Position numbers and translations under genes: made by a program. From Nitrospira sp. (GTDB taxonomy: Bacteria; Nitrospirota; Nitrospiria; Nitrospirales; Nitrospiraceae): a stretch of DNA of 64,000 nt. The stretch spans positions 30,544 through 94,543 of the forward strand of contig JAFEBL010000020.1 of NCBI GenBank assembly GCA_018242665.1. Reading direction: 5' to 3'. The notes beneath the pieces were generated by a model. That model saw only the letters and a list, made by a program, of their open reading frames with translations, did not search any database and was not told the origin of the DNA. Every line of letters starts with the position of its first letter. Position 1 is the stretch's first letter. This document shows, one piece after another, positions 55,810-64,000 of the stretch.

Positions 55810-56208
55810 ATGAAACCGGCCTTTCGGCACTTACAATGGATGGGATGGGGTTGCCTGTTGCTCTCCGGTTGCACGACCGTTGCGCAGATCACGAACCTGT
55901 CCGATTTCTCATGTCACCGGACAGTGCAAGACCGGCTCGAATCCATCCTGTTGGAAGAAGGTGAAAAGCCGGAGGTGGCCAATCGCCTGGCCGTGAATAC
56001 GACGGTGGTGTTGGCAACCGGCTCTCTTGGCCCTCGTCCTTTCGGCGTCTCCTCGCCCTCCGGTGCCGACTATAGCTTGTTCGTCCAGCTCAAGGGCGAG
56101 CAATGCCTTCTCCACCTGTATGGTCGGAAGAAGGGGTTTACCCGCTACACGAACAATCTCACCTATATCGCGACTCGACCGCTAGAAGGATGTACCTGCG
56201 CCGAGTGA
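55810..56208 (+). CDS. Small lipoprotein of unknown function
   Basis: 132 residues from the ATG at 55810. Lipoprotein signal with hydrophobic WMGWGCLLLSGC, lipidation at the Cys of LLSGC. The mature part carries several further cysteines and ends CTCAE, suggesting disulfides. No family recognised. Same strand and 28 bases after the SnoaL-like gene, so possibly co-transcribed. Confidence 0.72.
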   Translation: MKPAFRHLQWMGWGCLLLSGCTTVAQITNLSDFSCHRTVQDRLESILLEEGEKPEVANRLAVNTTVVLATGSLGPRPFGVSSPSGADYSLFVQLKGEQCLLHLYGRKKGFTRYTNNLTYIATRPLEGCTCAE

Positions 56209-56574
56209 CCGTTTGCACTTGACGGGCCGCCTCCTTTCTCCTCGTCATCCTTGCCAGCTCTTCTCATCCCTCATTCATCTCGGTACGATGTTGCCAGAGG
56301 TGTCGCTATCAATCGCCCATGGGTCGCCATGTCGTCTGAGGGTGTCTCAGTCTGTCTCATGACTTGCCGATGGCACAGTCGTCCTTCTCGTGGCACAGAT
56401 CATCGTGCAGGCATGCGAATCAGCCTGTAGGGTGTAAAGCCTTGTCATTCATAGCGATTCATCCTATTCACCTGCTCGGCATGAGCCTTGATATGGGAAA
56501 GGGTGGAATGTGTAGGGAGAAGTCCTTCAGGAGTTGCCGAAGGACGGTGCTAGACACAACGAGGAGGCGTGATC
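56209..56574 (+). other. Gap carrying the cassette B promoter
   Basis: 366 bases without a gene. It contains the sigma-54-like site at 56477-56492 and a GAGGAGG ribosome-binding site at 56561-56567. Two TGGCACAG repeats at about 56371 and 56393 may be activator or sigma-54-related motifs, but neither has a -12 element at the right distance. Confidence 0.45.
56477..56492 (+). promoter_or_regulatory. Sigma-54-like promoter before cassette B
   Basis: CGGCATGAGCCTTGAT matches the cassette A site in 14 of 16 positions and keeps the GG-N10-GA spacing. It lies 82 bases before the ATG of the small protein, against 70 bases in cassette A. Confidence 0.55.
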
Positions 56575-56820
56575 ATGATGGTCAAAGGGTTTCTGCTGAA
56601 GGATCAGGAAGAACAGGAGTACTTATTGGCGATTCAACCGGCCACGCATGGCATGTTCGAACGATTGATCGTGCGACAAAAGGTCGATGGAGGATGGGTT
56701 GAATTGAACAGCAATGCTCAGGGGGCCTGGCAACCGCGCACGCAGGCCATCACAGCCGTATTGGGGTACTTGCAACGGCTATGGGACACCTCAAAGCCTG
56801 TGACGGTTCGAGAAAACTAA
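56575..56820 (+). CDS. Small protein of cassette B (unknown family)
   Basis: 81 residues from the ATG at 56575, 7 bases after GAGGAGG; a GTG at 56569 is too close to that site. Paralog of the protein at 54634, with the shared pattern of a central VDGGWVEL and C-terminal RTQAITAVLGYLQRL. No signal peptide or membrane segment. Followed 46 bases later by a LuxR-type HTH gene. Function unknown; constant pairing with a DNA-binding protein suggests a partner or co-regulator. Confidence 0.75.
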   Translation: MMVKGFLLKDQEEQEYLLAIQPATHGMFERLIVRQKVDGGWVELNSNAQGAWQPRTQAITAVLGYLQRLWDTSKPVTVREN

Positions 56821-56866
56821 GTGGGCAGTACCGGGGATAGGAGATAGGGACAGAGGAGGCAGAGGT

Positions 56867-57223
56867 ATGGTGGCGGAAACGAACAACAAGGGGGGGAGCC
56901 CCGCCGACCGGGATCGGGCCAACGCCTCCAAGGCCAGTCGAACAGTCTCGCCTGAGGTGTCGGGATCAGGCCGTCGGCGACGGCCCGAGGATCTCACTCC
57001 ACGGGAGTTGGAAATTCTCCGGTTGATCTGGGAAGGGCACACGAACCGTAGCATTGCCGCATGCTTGAAGATCAGCATGAAGACCGCGGATACCCATCGC
57101 GCCAATATGATGAAAAAACTGCGGGTGTCCAACACCGCCCAGCTGTTGAAAACAGCCTTGGAAAATAAGTTGCTCCACGCGCATGATCCTCGGCGAGGTT
57201 CCCTGGAGCGAAGTGACCGGTAG
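56867..57223 (+). CDS. LuxR-type HTH protein without receiver, cassette B
   Basis: 118 residues. N-terminal ~45 residues are low-complexity (Gly/Ser/Arg); the C-terminal LuxR HTH is LTPRELEILRLIWEGHTNRS, then IAACLKISMKTADTHRANMM and KKLRVSNTAQLLKTAL, nearly the same as in the protein at 54917. Preceded by GAGGCAGAGG. No receiver domain. Last gene of the second cassette. Confidence 0.9.
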   Translation: MVAETNNKGGSPADRDRANASKASRTVSPEVSGSGRRRRPEDLTPRELEILRLIWEGHTNRSIAACLKISMKTADTHRANMMKKLRVSNTAQLLKTALENKLLHAHDPRRGSLERSDR

Positions 57224-57312
57224 GATGATGTGGCGGAGCGCAGGGTCCTTGCAGGGACCATTGGGTGATTGGGTGAAATGAACAGGGGCAGCGCGAACTC
57301 AAGCCCGGTCTG

Positions 57313-57549
57313 TTAGAGCCCTGGGATCGGGTGCGGGAGATCTTTCGTCGCCAGTGTCTGCAGCCATTCGGCCGCGATGACATCGCGATCTTCCATTGTC
57401 AGCCCCGCGTACTTGCGGAACATCTGGGGGCCTCGTCGCCTCCGCCAGGTCAGAAATCCGAGAAAGTGGTCTTTGCAGATCGAACGGGTGCCTGCCGGCG
57501 CGTAGACTCTCGCCTGACAACCATCGATGAAACAACTGTGTCCGCTCAT
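57313..57549 (-). CDS. Small Cys/His protein, possible zinc finger
   Basis: 78 residues from the ATG at 57549, with GGGAGG 5 bases upstream; the frame is open to 57651. The N-terminus holds CFIDGC and SICKDHF, a C-x4-C...C-x2-H pattern that could bind zinc, then a basic stretch TWRRRRGPQ and a C-terminal helix. No family recognised. It is on the opposite strand to the genes on both sides, so it is a monocistronic gene. Confidence 0.6.
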   Translation of the reverse strand: MSGHSCFIDGCQARVYAPAGTRSICKDHFLGFLTWRRRRGPQMFRKYAGLTMEDRDVIAAEWLQTLATKDLPHPIPGL

Positions 57550-57757
57550 CTGTGCCTCCCTTACCTTCCTTAGAAGTATGCCGGAGATCGGTCCGCAAAT
57601 GCAATGTGACGGCCGATATCCATCCGTGGTCATCGCAGGGAGTGCGGCCAAGTCTGGTCTGGCGCCTCGTGGGAATTTCCACTTGCAATCCTGTCAAACA
57701 GCCAGGTACCGTACCCCGTTCTCCTGTCCGCTTCGGACCGAGTGTGCGAGCTGATCC

Positions 57758-58018
57758 ATGGTGATGCAGGTCATATCGGTGGCCGGAGCCCTGATGGTGC
57801 TCCTCGCGTATGGACTCAATCAGGCCGGCACCTGGCGCGAGTTGGACGCCGGCTATCTGGCGCTGAATATCGTGGGGTCGCTGCTCCTGGGGATCGTGGC
57901 GATAGAAGATCGGCGAGTGGGGTTTGTGTTGTTGGAATTCGCGTGGGCTGGAATCGCACTAGTCGGAGTGGCTCGGGCCATTCGAGCCAGACGTGCCGCG
58001 ACCGGCCCCGACGCATAG
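57758..58018 (+). CDS. CBU_0592-like small membrane protein
   Basis: 86 residues with three hydrophobic helices (about 4-22, 33-52 and 56-76) and the pattern YLALNIVGSLLLGIVAIEDRRVGFVLLEFAWAGIALVGV, which fits the CBU_0592-type small membrane family. Function unknown. A second possible start is the ATG at 57764. The next gene begins 48 bases later. Confidence 0.7.
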   Translation: MVMQVISVAGALMVLLAYGLNQAGTWRELDAGYLALNIVGSLLLGIVAIEDRRVGFVLLEFAWAGIALVGVARAIRARRAATGPDA

Positions 58019-58066
58019 ACGAGAGTATCTGCAGCAGACAGTCTTGTAACGAAGGAGTACGGCGTT

Positions 58067-58549
58067 ATGGCAGGGTTGATGTCGGTAGACGAAGTGTTTG
58101 AAAGAGCCAAGGATGCGGCAGTCGGCGCGACCAGTGCGGATGAAAAAGCGCTCCAGATCGACTACGACGCCTTGCAGCAGAAGTTCCGCGCTGCGCTGGG
58201 CGATCGCAAGGTGGCCCGGTGCCACATCAATAAGTTCCTGCCGGAGGGCTACGAAGATCAGGGACGGTTTAATCTCATCCTGTTGACGGCCGGCAATGTG
58301 ATTTTCGACATCGTGATCGGCGATTCCTACTTCCGTTACGACGTGGTGTCGGTCGGTCAGTTAGACAAGGTGCAGGTCATCGATGCGATGTGGGACAACC
58401 GGGAGAAGCGCCGCGAGGAGCCGTTCTTGAGCCTCCGGCTGATGCACGCGGAAGAAACCCATCTGTTGTTGGCTCTGGACGAGGAAGAGCGGAAGAGCTT
58501 GCTCGGATTCGCGTCAGCCGTATCAGCCGTGCGCAATCCCGAAAAGTAG
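58067..58549 (+). CDS. Conserved-looking cytoplasmic protein, unknown
   Basis: 160 residues; AAGGAG precedes the ATG at 58067 by about 10 bases. Predicted alpha/beta soluble protein with an N-terminal helix (SVDEVFERAKDAAVG), a central beta-rich region (FNLILLTAGNVIFDIVIGDSYFRYDVVSVGQL) and a C-terminal helix. No signal peptide, membrane segment or known motif. I do not recognise the family. Confidence 0.7.
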   Translation: MAGLMSVDEVFERAKDAAVGATSADEKALQIDYDALQQKFRAALGDRKVARCHINKFLPEGYEDQGRFNLILLTAGNVIFDIVIGDSYFRYDVVSVGQLDKVQVIDAMWDNREKRREEPFLSLRLMHAEETHLLLALDEEERKSLLGFASAVSAVRNPEK

Positions 58550-58601
58550 GTAGCAGGCTTCACAAAGCAGTGACGAGCGGTGTGAGTACTTGAGATCCAG
58601 G

Positions 58602-58725
58602 CAGGATGGTCAAAATGGTCGTTCAGCAAGGCCGCAGCGAGTGAAGCGCCGAGGCGTACCCTCAGAGGTACGTTGAGGCCCTGAGCGATGCGAGAACGCT
58701 GCTGACGGGCATTTTCAACATCCTG
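58602..58725 (+). repeat. Dispersed palindromic repeat, copy 1
   Basis: 124 bases beginning CAGGATGGTCAAAATGG and ending CATTTTCAACATCCTG, so its ends are inverted repeats; the centre is the palindrome GTACCCTCAGAGGTAC. Two more copies lie in minus orientation at 60776 and 61746. It ends exactly at the ygfZ stop codon. Encodes no protein; strong secondary structure is expected in RNA. Confidence 0.85.
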
Positions 58726-59817
58726 CTAAGGACGAACGTAGAACGGAAGAGCATGGACGGTAGCCTGATAGCGCGTCCCTGCCACTTCTACCGTCAACTC
58801 TGTGTTTGGCGCTGAAAAGTCGCGCAGCGGAAACCCGAACGCCAGGACCGCATTGCGTTGCGGCGACAAGACGGCGCTGCTGATCCATCCCACTTCACGA
58901 TCTCCGCTGAACAGCTTCGATCCATGCTCCGGAACGGCCTGATCCTGGATCAATAAGCCGACCAGATGCCGACGAACATTTCCATACGTGTCCATGCGCG
59001 CCACGACTTCCTGCCCGGGGTAACATCCCTTTGAGAGGCTGAAGGCCTTGCCTTCCAAGTTTGCTTCCGGCGGGACAATTTCTTCATTGAGATCAGGTCC
59101 GGCCTTGGGTAGACCCCCTTCAATCCGTAAGAGTTCGCGTGCTTGCGCGCCGACCGGTGTGATGCCGAAGGGGGCGCCTGCGGCCAGCAGTTGTTCCCAG
59201 GCGGGGACCACCGCATCTGCGGGCAGCAGGATTTCTAAATCGATTTCGCCGGTTTCTTCGGTGCGCAGGATCATCGTCTGCTGGCCATTGATGGTGAGGG
59301 ACATCGTGTGCAACAAGGGCAATGCGCTCACATCTGTGCCAAACGCGGCCTTCACCGTCTCGGATGCTTTCGGCCCACTTACCAACAGCAAACCCCAGCT
59401 TTCTGCGCAATTCTCCATCTTGGCTTTGGTGCCGTAGAGGAGAAACTTGCGGAGGGCCTGGAAGGTGGCGTCACCCACTTCACCGACATCTTCAATCCAC
59501 ACGGCGTCGCTCTGGACGTACACCCGAAAATAGCCGAGCATTTTCCCCTTATGGGTGAGGAAACTGGAGTAGCGGCCTTGTCCAGGCTGCAGCGGGAGAA
59601 TGTCGTTGCTGATGATGCTCTGGAGCCACTTGATGCGGTCATCGCCGGTCACCCGCATTTTCCCGCGGTGGGACAGGTCGGAAACCCCGACCCCTTGACG
59701 CACGGCGGCATGTTCCGCTGAGGCGTCGCCATAGTGGGCGGGCACGGACCATCCCGTGACGTCTTCGAACGTGGCGCCACGCTGCTGGTGCTGATCATGG
59801 AGGCGAGATTGTTTCAT
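58726..59817 (-). CDS. ygfZ: Folate-binding protein YgfZ (iron-sulfur cluster maturation)
   Basis: 363 residues, GcvT-like fold. The YgfZ/CAF17 signature is present: KGCYPGQEVVARMDTYGNVRRHLVGL, with the functional Cys of KGCYxGQE. N-terminal VPAHYGDASAEHAAVRQGVGVSDLSHRGKMRVTG binds tetrahydrofolate in the family. It helps the assembly of some Fe-S enzymes; it is not glycine-cleavage GcvT, which lacks the KGCY motif. The coding region ends at the repeat at 58602-58725. Confidence 0.92.
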   Translation of the reverse strand: MKQSRLHDQHQQRGATFEDVTGWSVPAHYGDASAEHAAVRQGVGVSDLSHRGKMRVTGDDRIKWLQSIISNDILPLQPGQGRYSSFLTHKGKMLGYFRVYVQSDAVWIEDVGEVGDATFQALRKFLLYGTKAKMENCAESWGLLLVSGPKASETVKAAFGTDVSALPLLHTMSLTINGQQTMILRTEETGEIDLEILLPADAVVPAWEQLLAAGAPFGITPVGAQARELLRIEGGLPKAGPDLNEEIVPPEANLEGKAFSLSKGCYPGQEVVARMDTYGNVRRHLVGLLIQDQAVPEHGSKLFSGDREVGWISSAVLSPQRNAVLAFGFPLRDFSAPNTELTVEVAGTRYQATVHALPFYVRP

Positions 59818-59851
59818 AGAGCGACCGATAATCCTTTATCCGGCACAGCCC

Positions 59852-60238
59852 TCAGGACTGTCTAGCGGGCTGAGGATGAATAAGTTCTTCCACGAGATCT
59901 TTGGTGCGCGCCGAAAATTCGTTTCGAGACACGACTTTCGTCACGCCGAGTTCCTTCGCGCGTCGCCAGGTGTCGACTTCTTCGTGATTGGCGAAGGCCA
60001 GGATGGGAAGTGAGTGGAGGGCAGGATTGCGCTGAATGGTTTCCAGCGCCTTGAAGGCATCGACCGCCAGATCGTTCATGTTCAGAATGAGTGCGGCGGG
60101 CTGTGCCGAAGCCGTTTTTCCTGCGACCTCGTCCTGATTCCGAATCCGCTCCAAGGTATACCCCTGCGGGCGCAAGGCGTCTCGCACCTTCGTGTAAAAG
60201 AAAATGTCGGTCACGGCCACTAAGATCGTGTTGTTCAT
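59852..60238 (-). CDS. Receiver-like protein with Asn at the phosphorylation site
   Basis: 128 residues with the CheY-like order (TILVAVTDIFFYTKVRDAL, PAALILNMNDLAVDAFKALETI, LPILAFANHEEVDTWRRAKELG, TKVVSRNEF). The phospho-acceptor position is Asn53 instead of Asp, the acidic pair near the first strand is missing, and no Lys-Pro pair is seen. Likely a phosphorylation-independent protein-interaction domain. Placed between ygfZ and the TPR gene on the same strand. Confidence 0.72.
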   Translation of the reverse strand: MNNTILVAVTDIFFYTKVRDALRPQGYTLERIRNQDEVAGKTASAQPAALILNMNDLAVDAFKALETIQRNPALHSLPILAFANHEEVDTWRRAKELGVTKVVSRNEFSARTKDLVEELIHPQPARQS

Positions 60239-60253
60239 CGCGTCCTGCTGGGG

Positions 60254-60769
60254 CTAGTTCAATGAGCTGATGAGGCGGCCCAAGGCTTTCTTGGCTAAGG
60301 CATAGTCCGGGTTGAGGACCAGGGCTTGCTTGTAGCAGTCGATGGCGTCGCTCCACTTGCCTTGGCGTTCATATACGCGTCCCAGATTCAGGTGAGGGAA
60401 GGCCGGGCTTTCGTAGCGTGTGGCCTGCATGGCCTTTTGAAACCAGGGAATCGCCTCGTCCAGGTCGCCCTTTTCAATCAAATAGGCACCGATGTCGTTG
60501 TACGGATTGCCGAAGTGCGGATCGCACGCGATGGCCTTATGGCATTCCTCGATCGCCTCGTCGAGTTTGCCCATGAAGCTATAGGTCCAGCCGAGAAAGG
60601 TATAGGCTTCGGCCGTCTGATGCGTGGCGAGCGACAGCTTGTACAGACTGACCGCTTCCTCCAGCTGCCCCTTCATCTGTAGTTCGTAGGCTTGCTGGAA
60701 CAGCTGCCAGGCTTCGCGCTTGTCTTCCTCGCTGCCATTGCCCTGTATGAGAAAATCTTGGACATCCAT
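60254..60769 (-). CDS. TPR-repeat protein
   Basis: 171 residues from the ATG at 60769; the frame is open to 60859 but that part is the repeat at 60776-60898. Four to five tetratricopeptide repeats (AEAYTFLGWTYSFMGKLDEAIEECHKAIACDP, NPYNDIGAYLIEKGDLDEAIPWFQKAM, AFPHLNLGRVYERQGKWSDAIDCYKQALVLNP). Protein-protein scaffold, partner unknown. Starts 15 bases before the pseudo-receiver gene in the direction of transcription, so they may work together. No clear ribosome-binding site because the repeat abuts the start. Confidence 0.85.
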   Translation of the reverse strand: MDVQDFLIQGNGSEEDKREAWQLFQQAYELQMKGQLEEAVSLYKLSLATHQTAEAYTFLGWTYSFMGKLDEAIEECHKAIACDPHFGNPYNDIGAYLIEKGDLDEAIPWFQKAMQATRYESPAFPHLNLGRVYERQGKWSDAIDCYKQALVLNPDYALAKKALGRLISSLN

Positions 60770-60775
60770 GGTGGT

Positions 60776-60898
60776 CAGGCTGATGAAAAAGGCCTCCAGC
60801 TTCGTTCTCGATCGTGCGAACTCCTCAACGTACTGAGAAGTACGCCTGCGGGTTCGCACTCTCTGCGGCCTCGCCGGATGACCCTTTTGATCAGCCTG
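60776..60898 (-). repeat. Dispersed palindromic repeat, copy 3
   Basis: 123 bases. Minus-strand sequence CAGGCTGATCAAAAGGG ... GCGTACTTCTCAGTACGTTGAGG ... TTTTTCATCAGCCTG is homologous to copy 1 along the whole length. It ends 6 bases before the TPR start codon, displacing or forming the leader of that gene. Confidence 0.8.
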
Positions 60899-60926
60899 CA
60901 GGCCGGAAGGCAGTGTTTCCTCCGCG

Positions 60927-61727
60927 TTATTCGTGTTTGAGCTTCTTCTGAATCAGTTCTGCGCCGTATCGGCCGGAGAGTAACATCGAGCCGAAGGCCG
61001 GGCCCATCCTCGGCGTGCCGAATACGGCGGCCACAGCTAGCCCGATGACAAAGCAATTGGGAGAGACTTCCCCGGTCCGATCCATGACCTCTTCTTCCGA
61101 CCGCGACACCCACATGGCGCCATTGCCTGGAACCTGTTGATAGAGTCCCCGCTTGTGCAGCAGGTTGACCACCACCGCATCATGTCCGGTCGCGTCGACG
61201 ACTATCTTACTCTCTAACGCGATGGGATCGACATGGATAATATCGTGCCCGGCCATTTCAGCGGTGGTGCTGTTCACCACCACGCCTTCCAAAACGCCTT
61301 CGCGGCGCAGAATGAGATCGACGACCCGCGTCAGGTTCATGATCTTGGCGCCGGCATCATAGGCGGCCGCGATCAGGGCGCCGGTCGCATGCGGAGGATC
61401 GACCATGTACATGCCGGGGCATTCCTTGATCTGCTTGCAGGGCACACCCACTTCCTTGAGGATCTTGTGGGCCGGGGCGCAGATGGTCGCCTTGTTCATC
61501 AGGTAGCCGCCGGACCAAAAGCCTCCGCCCAGCGCCAGGCTCTGTTCGACGATGAGCGTTTTGATGCCCATTCGACCCAAGTCATGGGCGCAGATCAAGC
61601 CGGAGGGGCCGGCGCCGACGATGATGACGTCGCTCTCGATCAGCTGATCGAACTCTTTATAGTATTCCCGCGCGATCTGGCGGGTGATGTCGCGCTCGCG
61701 TAGTGGCGCAGGTTTCGGCTTCCCCAT
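60927..61727 (-). CDS. thi4: Thiamine thiazole synthase Thi4, His-type
   Basis: Forms the thiazole moiety (ADP-thiazole) of thiamine. 266 residues with Rossmann VIIVGAGPSGLICAHDLGRMG, the NAD/FAD-type GGGFWSGGYLMN, and PRMGPAFGSMLLSGR. In yeast Thi4 the sulfur donor is a Cys (Cys205) in a CMDP-type segment; here the equivalent is His165 in IIHVDPIALESK, as in methanogen Thi4, which is catalytic and uses sulfide with iron. So this is probably a non-suicidal enzyme. AAGGGGA precedes the ATG. Downstream of thiC with a repeat in between. Confidence 0.92.
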   Translation of the reverse strand: MGKPKPAPLRERDITRQIAREYYKEFDQLIESDVIIVGAGPSGLICAHDLGRMGIKTLIVEQSLALGGGFWSGGYLMNKATICAPAHKILKEVGVPCKQIKECPGMYMVDPPHATGALIAAAYDAGAKIMNLTRVVDLILRREGVLEGVVVNSTTAEMAGHDIIHVDPIALESKIVVDATGHDAVVVNLLHKRGLYQQVPGNGAMWVSRSEEEVMDRTGEVSPNCFVIGLAVAAVFGTPRMGPAFGSMLLSGRYGAELIQKKLKHE

Positions 61728-61745
61728 GCAGTATTCCCCTTCAAC

Positions 61746-61866
61746 GGCTGTTGAAAATGGCTTCCGGCTTCGTTCTCAGCTCGTCCACATCCTCAACGTA
61801 CCCCTGAGGGTACGCCTCCGGTGTGGACTCGCCTGCGGCCTCGCCGGGAAACCATTTTGACCAGCC

Positions 61867-61868
<2 letters not shown>
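61746..61868 (-). repeat. Dispersed palindromic repeat, copy 2
   Basis: 123 bases in the thiC-thi4 gap. The minus strand reads GGCTGGTCAAAATGG ... GAGGCGTACCCTCAGGGGTACGT ... GCCATTTTCAACAGCC, matching copy 1. It starts within the last bases of the thiC stop codon, so it occupies almost all of the 139-base intergenic space. Confidence 0.85.
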
Positions 61869-63972
<2,104 letters not shown>

Positions 63973-64000
63973 TCGTTGGTGATCGTACCGACCCGCCGGG

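Noticed and set aside
56371..56412. TGGCACAG repeats as sigma-54 promoters
   Set aside because: They match the -24 half but have no GC ten bases later.

Overview
The window is GC-rich, densely coded bacterial chromosome of Gram-negative type: an outer-membrane porin, TonB-ExbB-ExbD, lipoproteins and a complete rod-shape/peptidoglycan cluster. The gene set (Thi4 plus TPP-riboswitch ThiC, NHL-repeat protein, many PAS/hybrid kinases with LuxR and sigma-54 regulators, dispersed palindromic repeats of the form GAGGCGTACCCTCAG) is most like Nitrospira/Nitrospirota. That assignment is inference from gene content; no rRNA or nitrite-oxidation marker is present. I found no tRNA, rRNA, CRISPR array, prophage or insertion sequence.

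Layout. 1-6727: amino-acid biosynthesis (leuA, cut by the left edge; leuB; asd) with a cupin protein, an NHL beta-propeller protein, a small membrane protein and a SpoIID-like protein, then queA. 7760-19945: a SurA-N-type membrane protein, an RDD membrane protein, mreB-mreC-mreD-mrdA-rodA, ribonuclease G, dprA and topA. 20242-33957: an iron-homeostasis island. It holds two unlike bacterioferritins, an HD-GYP/AraC pair, a minus-strand operon (zinc-ribbon microprotein, porin, lipoprotein, FMN-binding protein, four-helix His-rich membrane protein) behind a promoter overlapped by a Fur-box-like site, a divergent apbE, and a minus-strand run fur-fbpA-fbpB-fbpC-exbB-exbD-tonB. 34110-41922: a Panacea-domain protein, a receiver-like protein without phosphorylation residues, a NarL-type regulator, an M32 carboxypeptidase, an O-methyltransferase, an EamA transporter, and a NarL-family kinase/regulator pair. 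42139-48542: a surface-polysaccharide cluster (oxidoreductase, two GT2 enzymes, NodB deacetylase, Wzm/Wzt-type exporter). 48819-57549: a 1344-residue hybrid kinase and a sigma-54 activator, followed by two paralogous two-gene cassettes, each encoding a small unknown protein and a LuxR-type HTH protein, each preceded by a nearly identical sigma-54-like sequence. 57758-63975: small unknown genes, ygfZ, a receiver-like protein, a TPR protein, thi4, and thiC with its riboswitch and terminator; three copies of a roughly 124-bp palindromic repeat abut gene boundaries here.

The strongest candidate for an undescribed system is the iron/flavin island. ApbE would attach FMN to the Thr of the SGAT motif of the FMN-binding protein, which is encoded next to a His-rich four-helix membrane protein, a lipoprotein and a porin. 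Fur control and neighbouring ferric-ion import and ferritin genes suggest a flavin-based periplasmic electron-transfer or ferric-reduction module that feeds iron uptake. The second candidate is the pair of small-protein/LuxR cassettes next to a sigma-54 activator.
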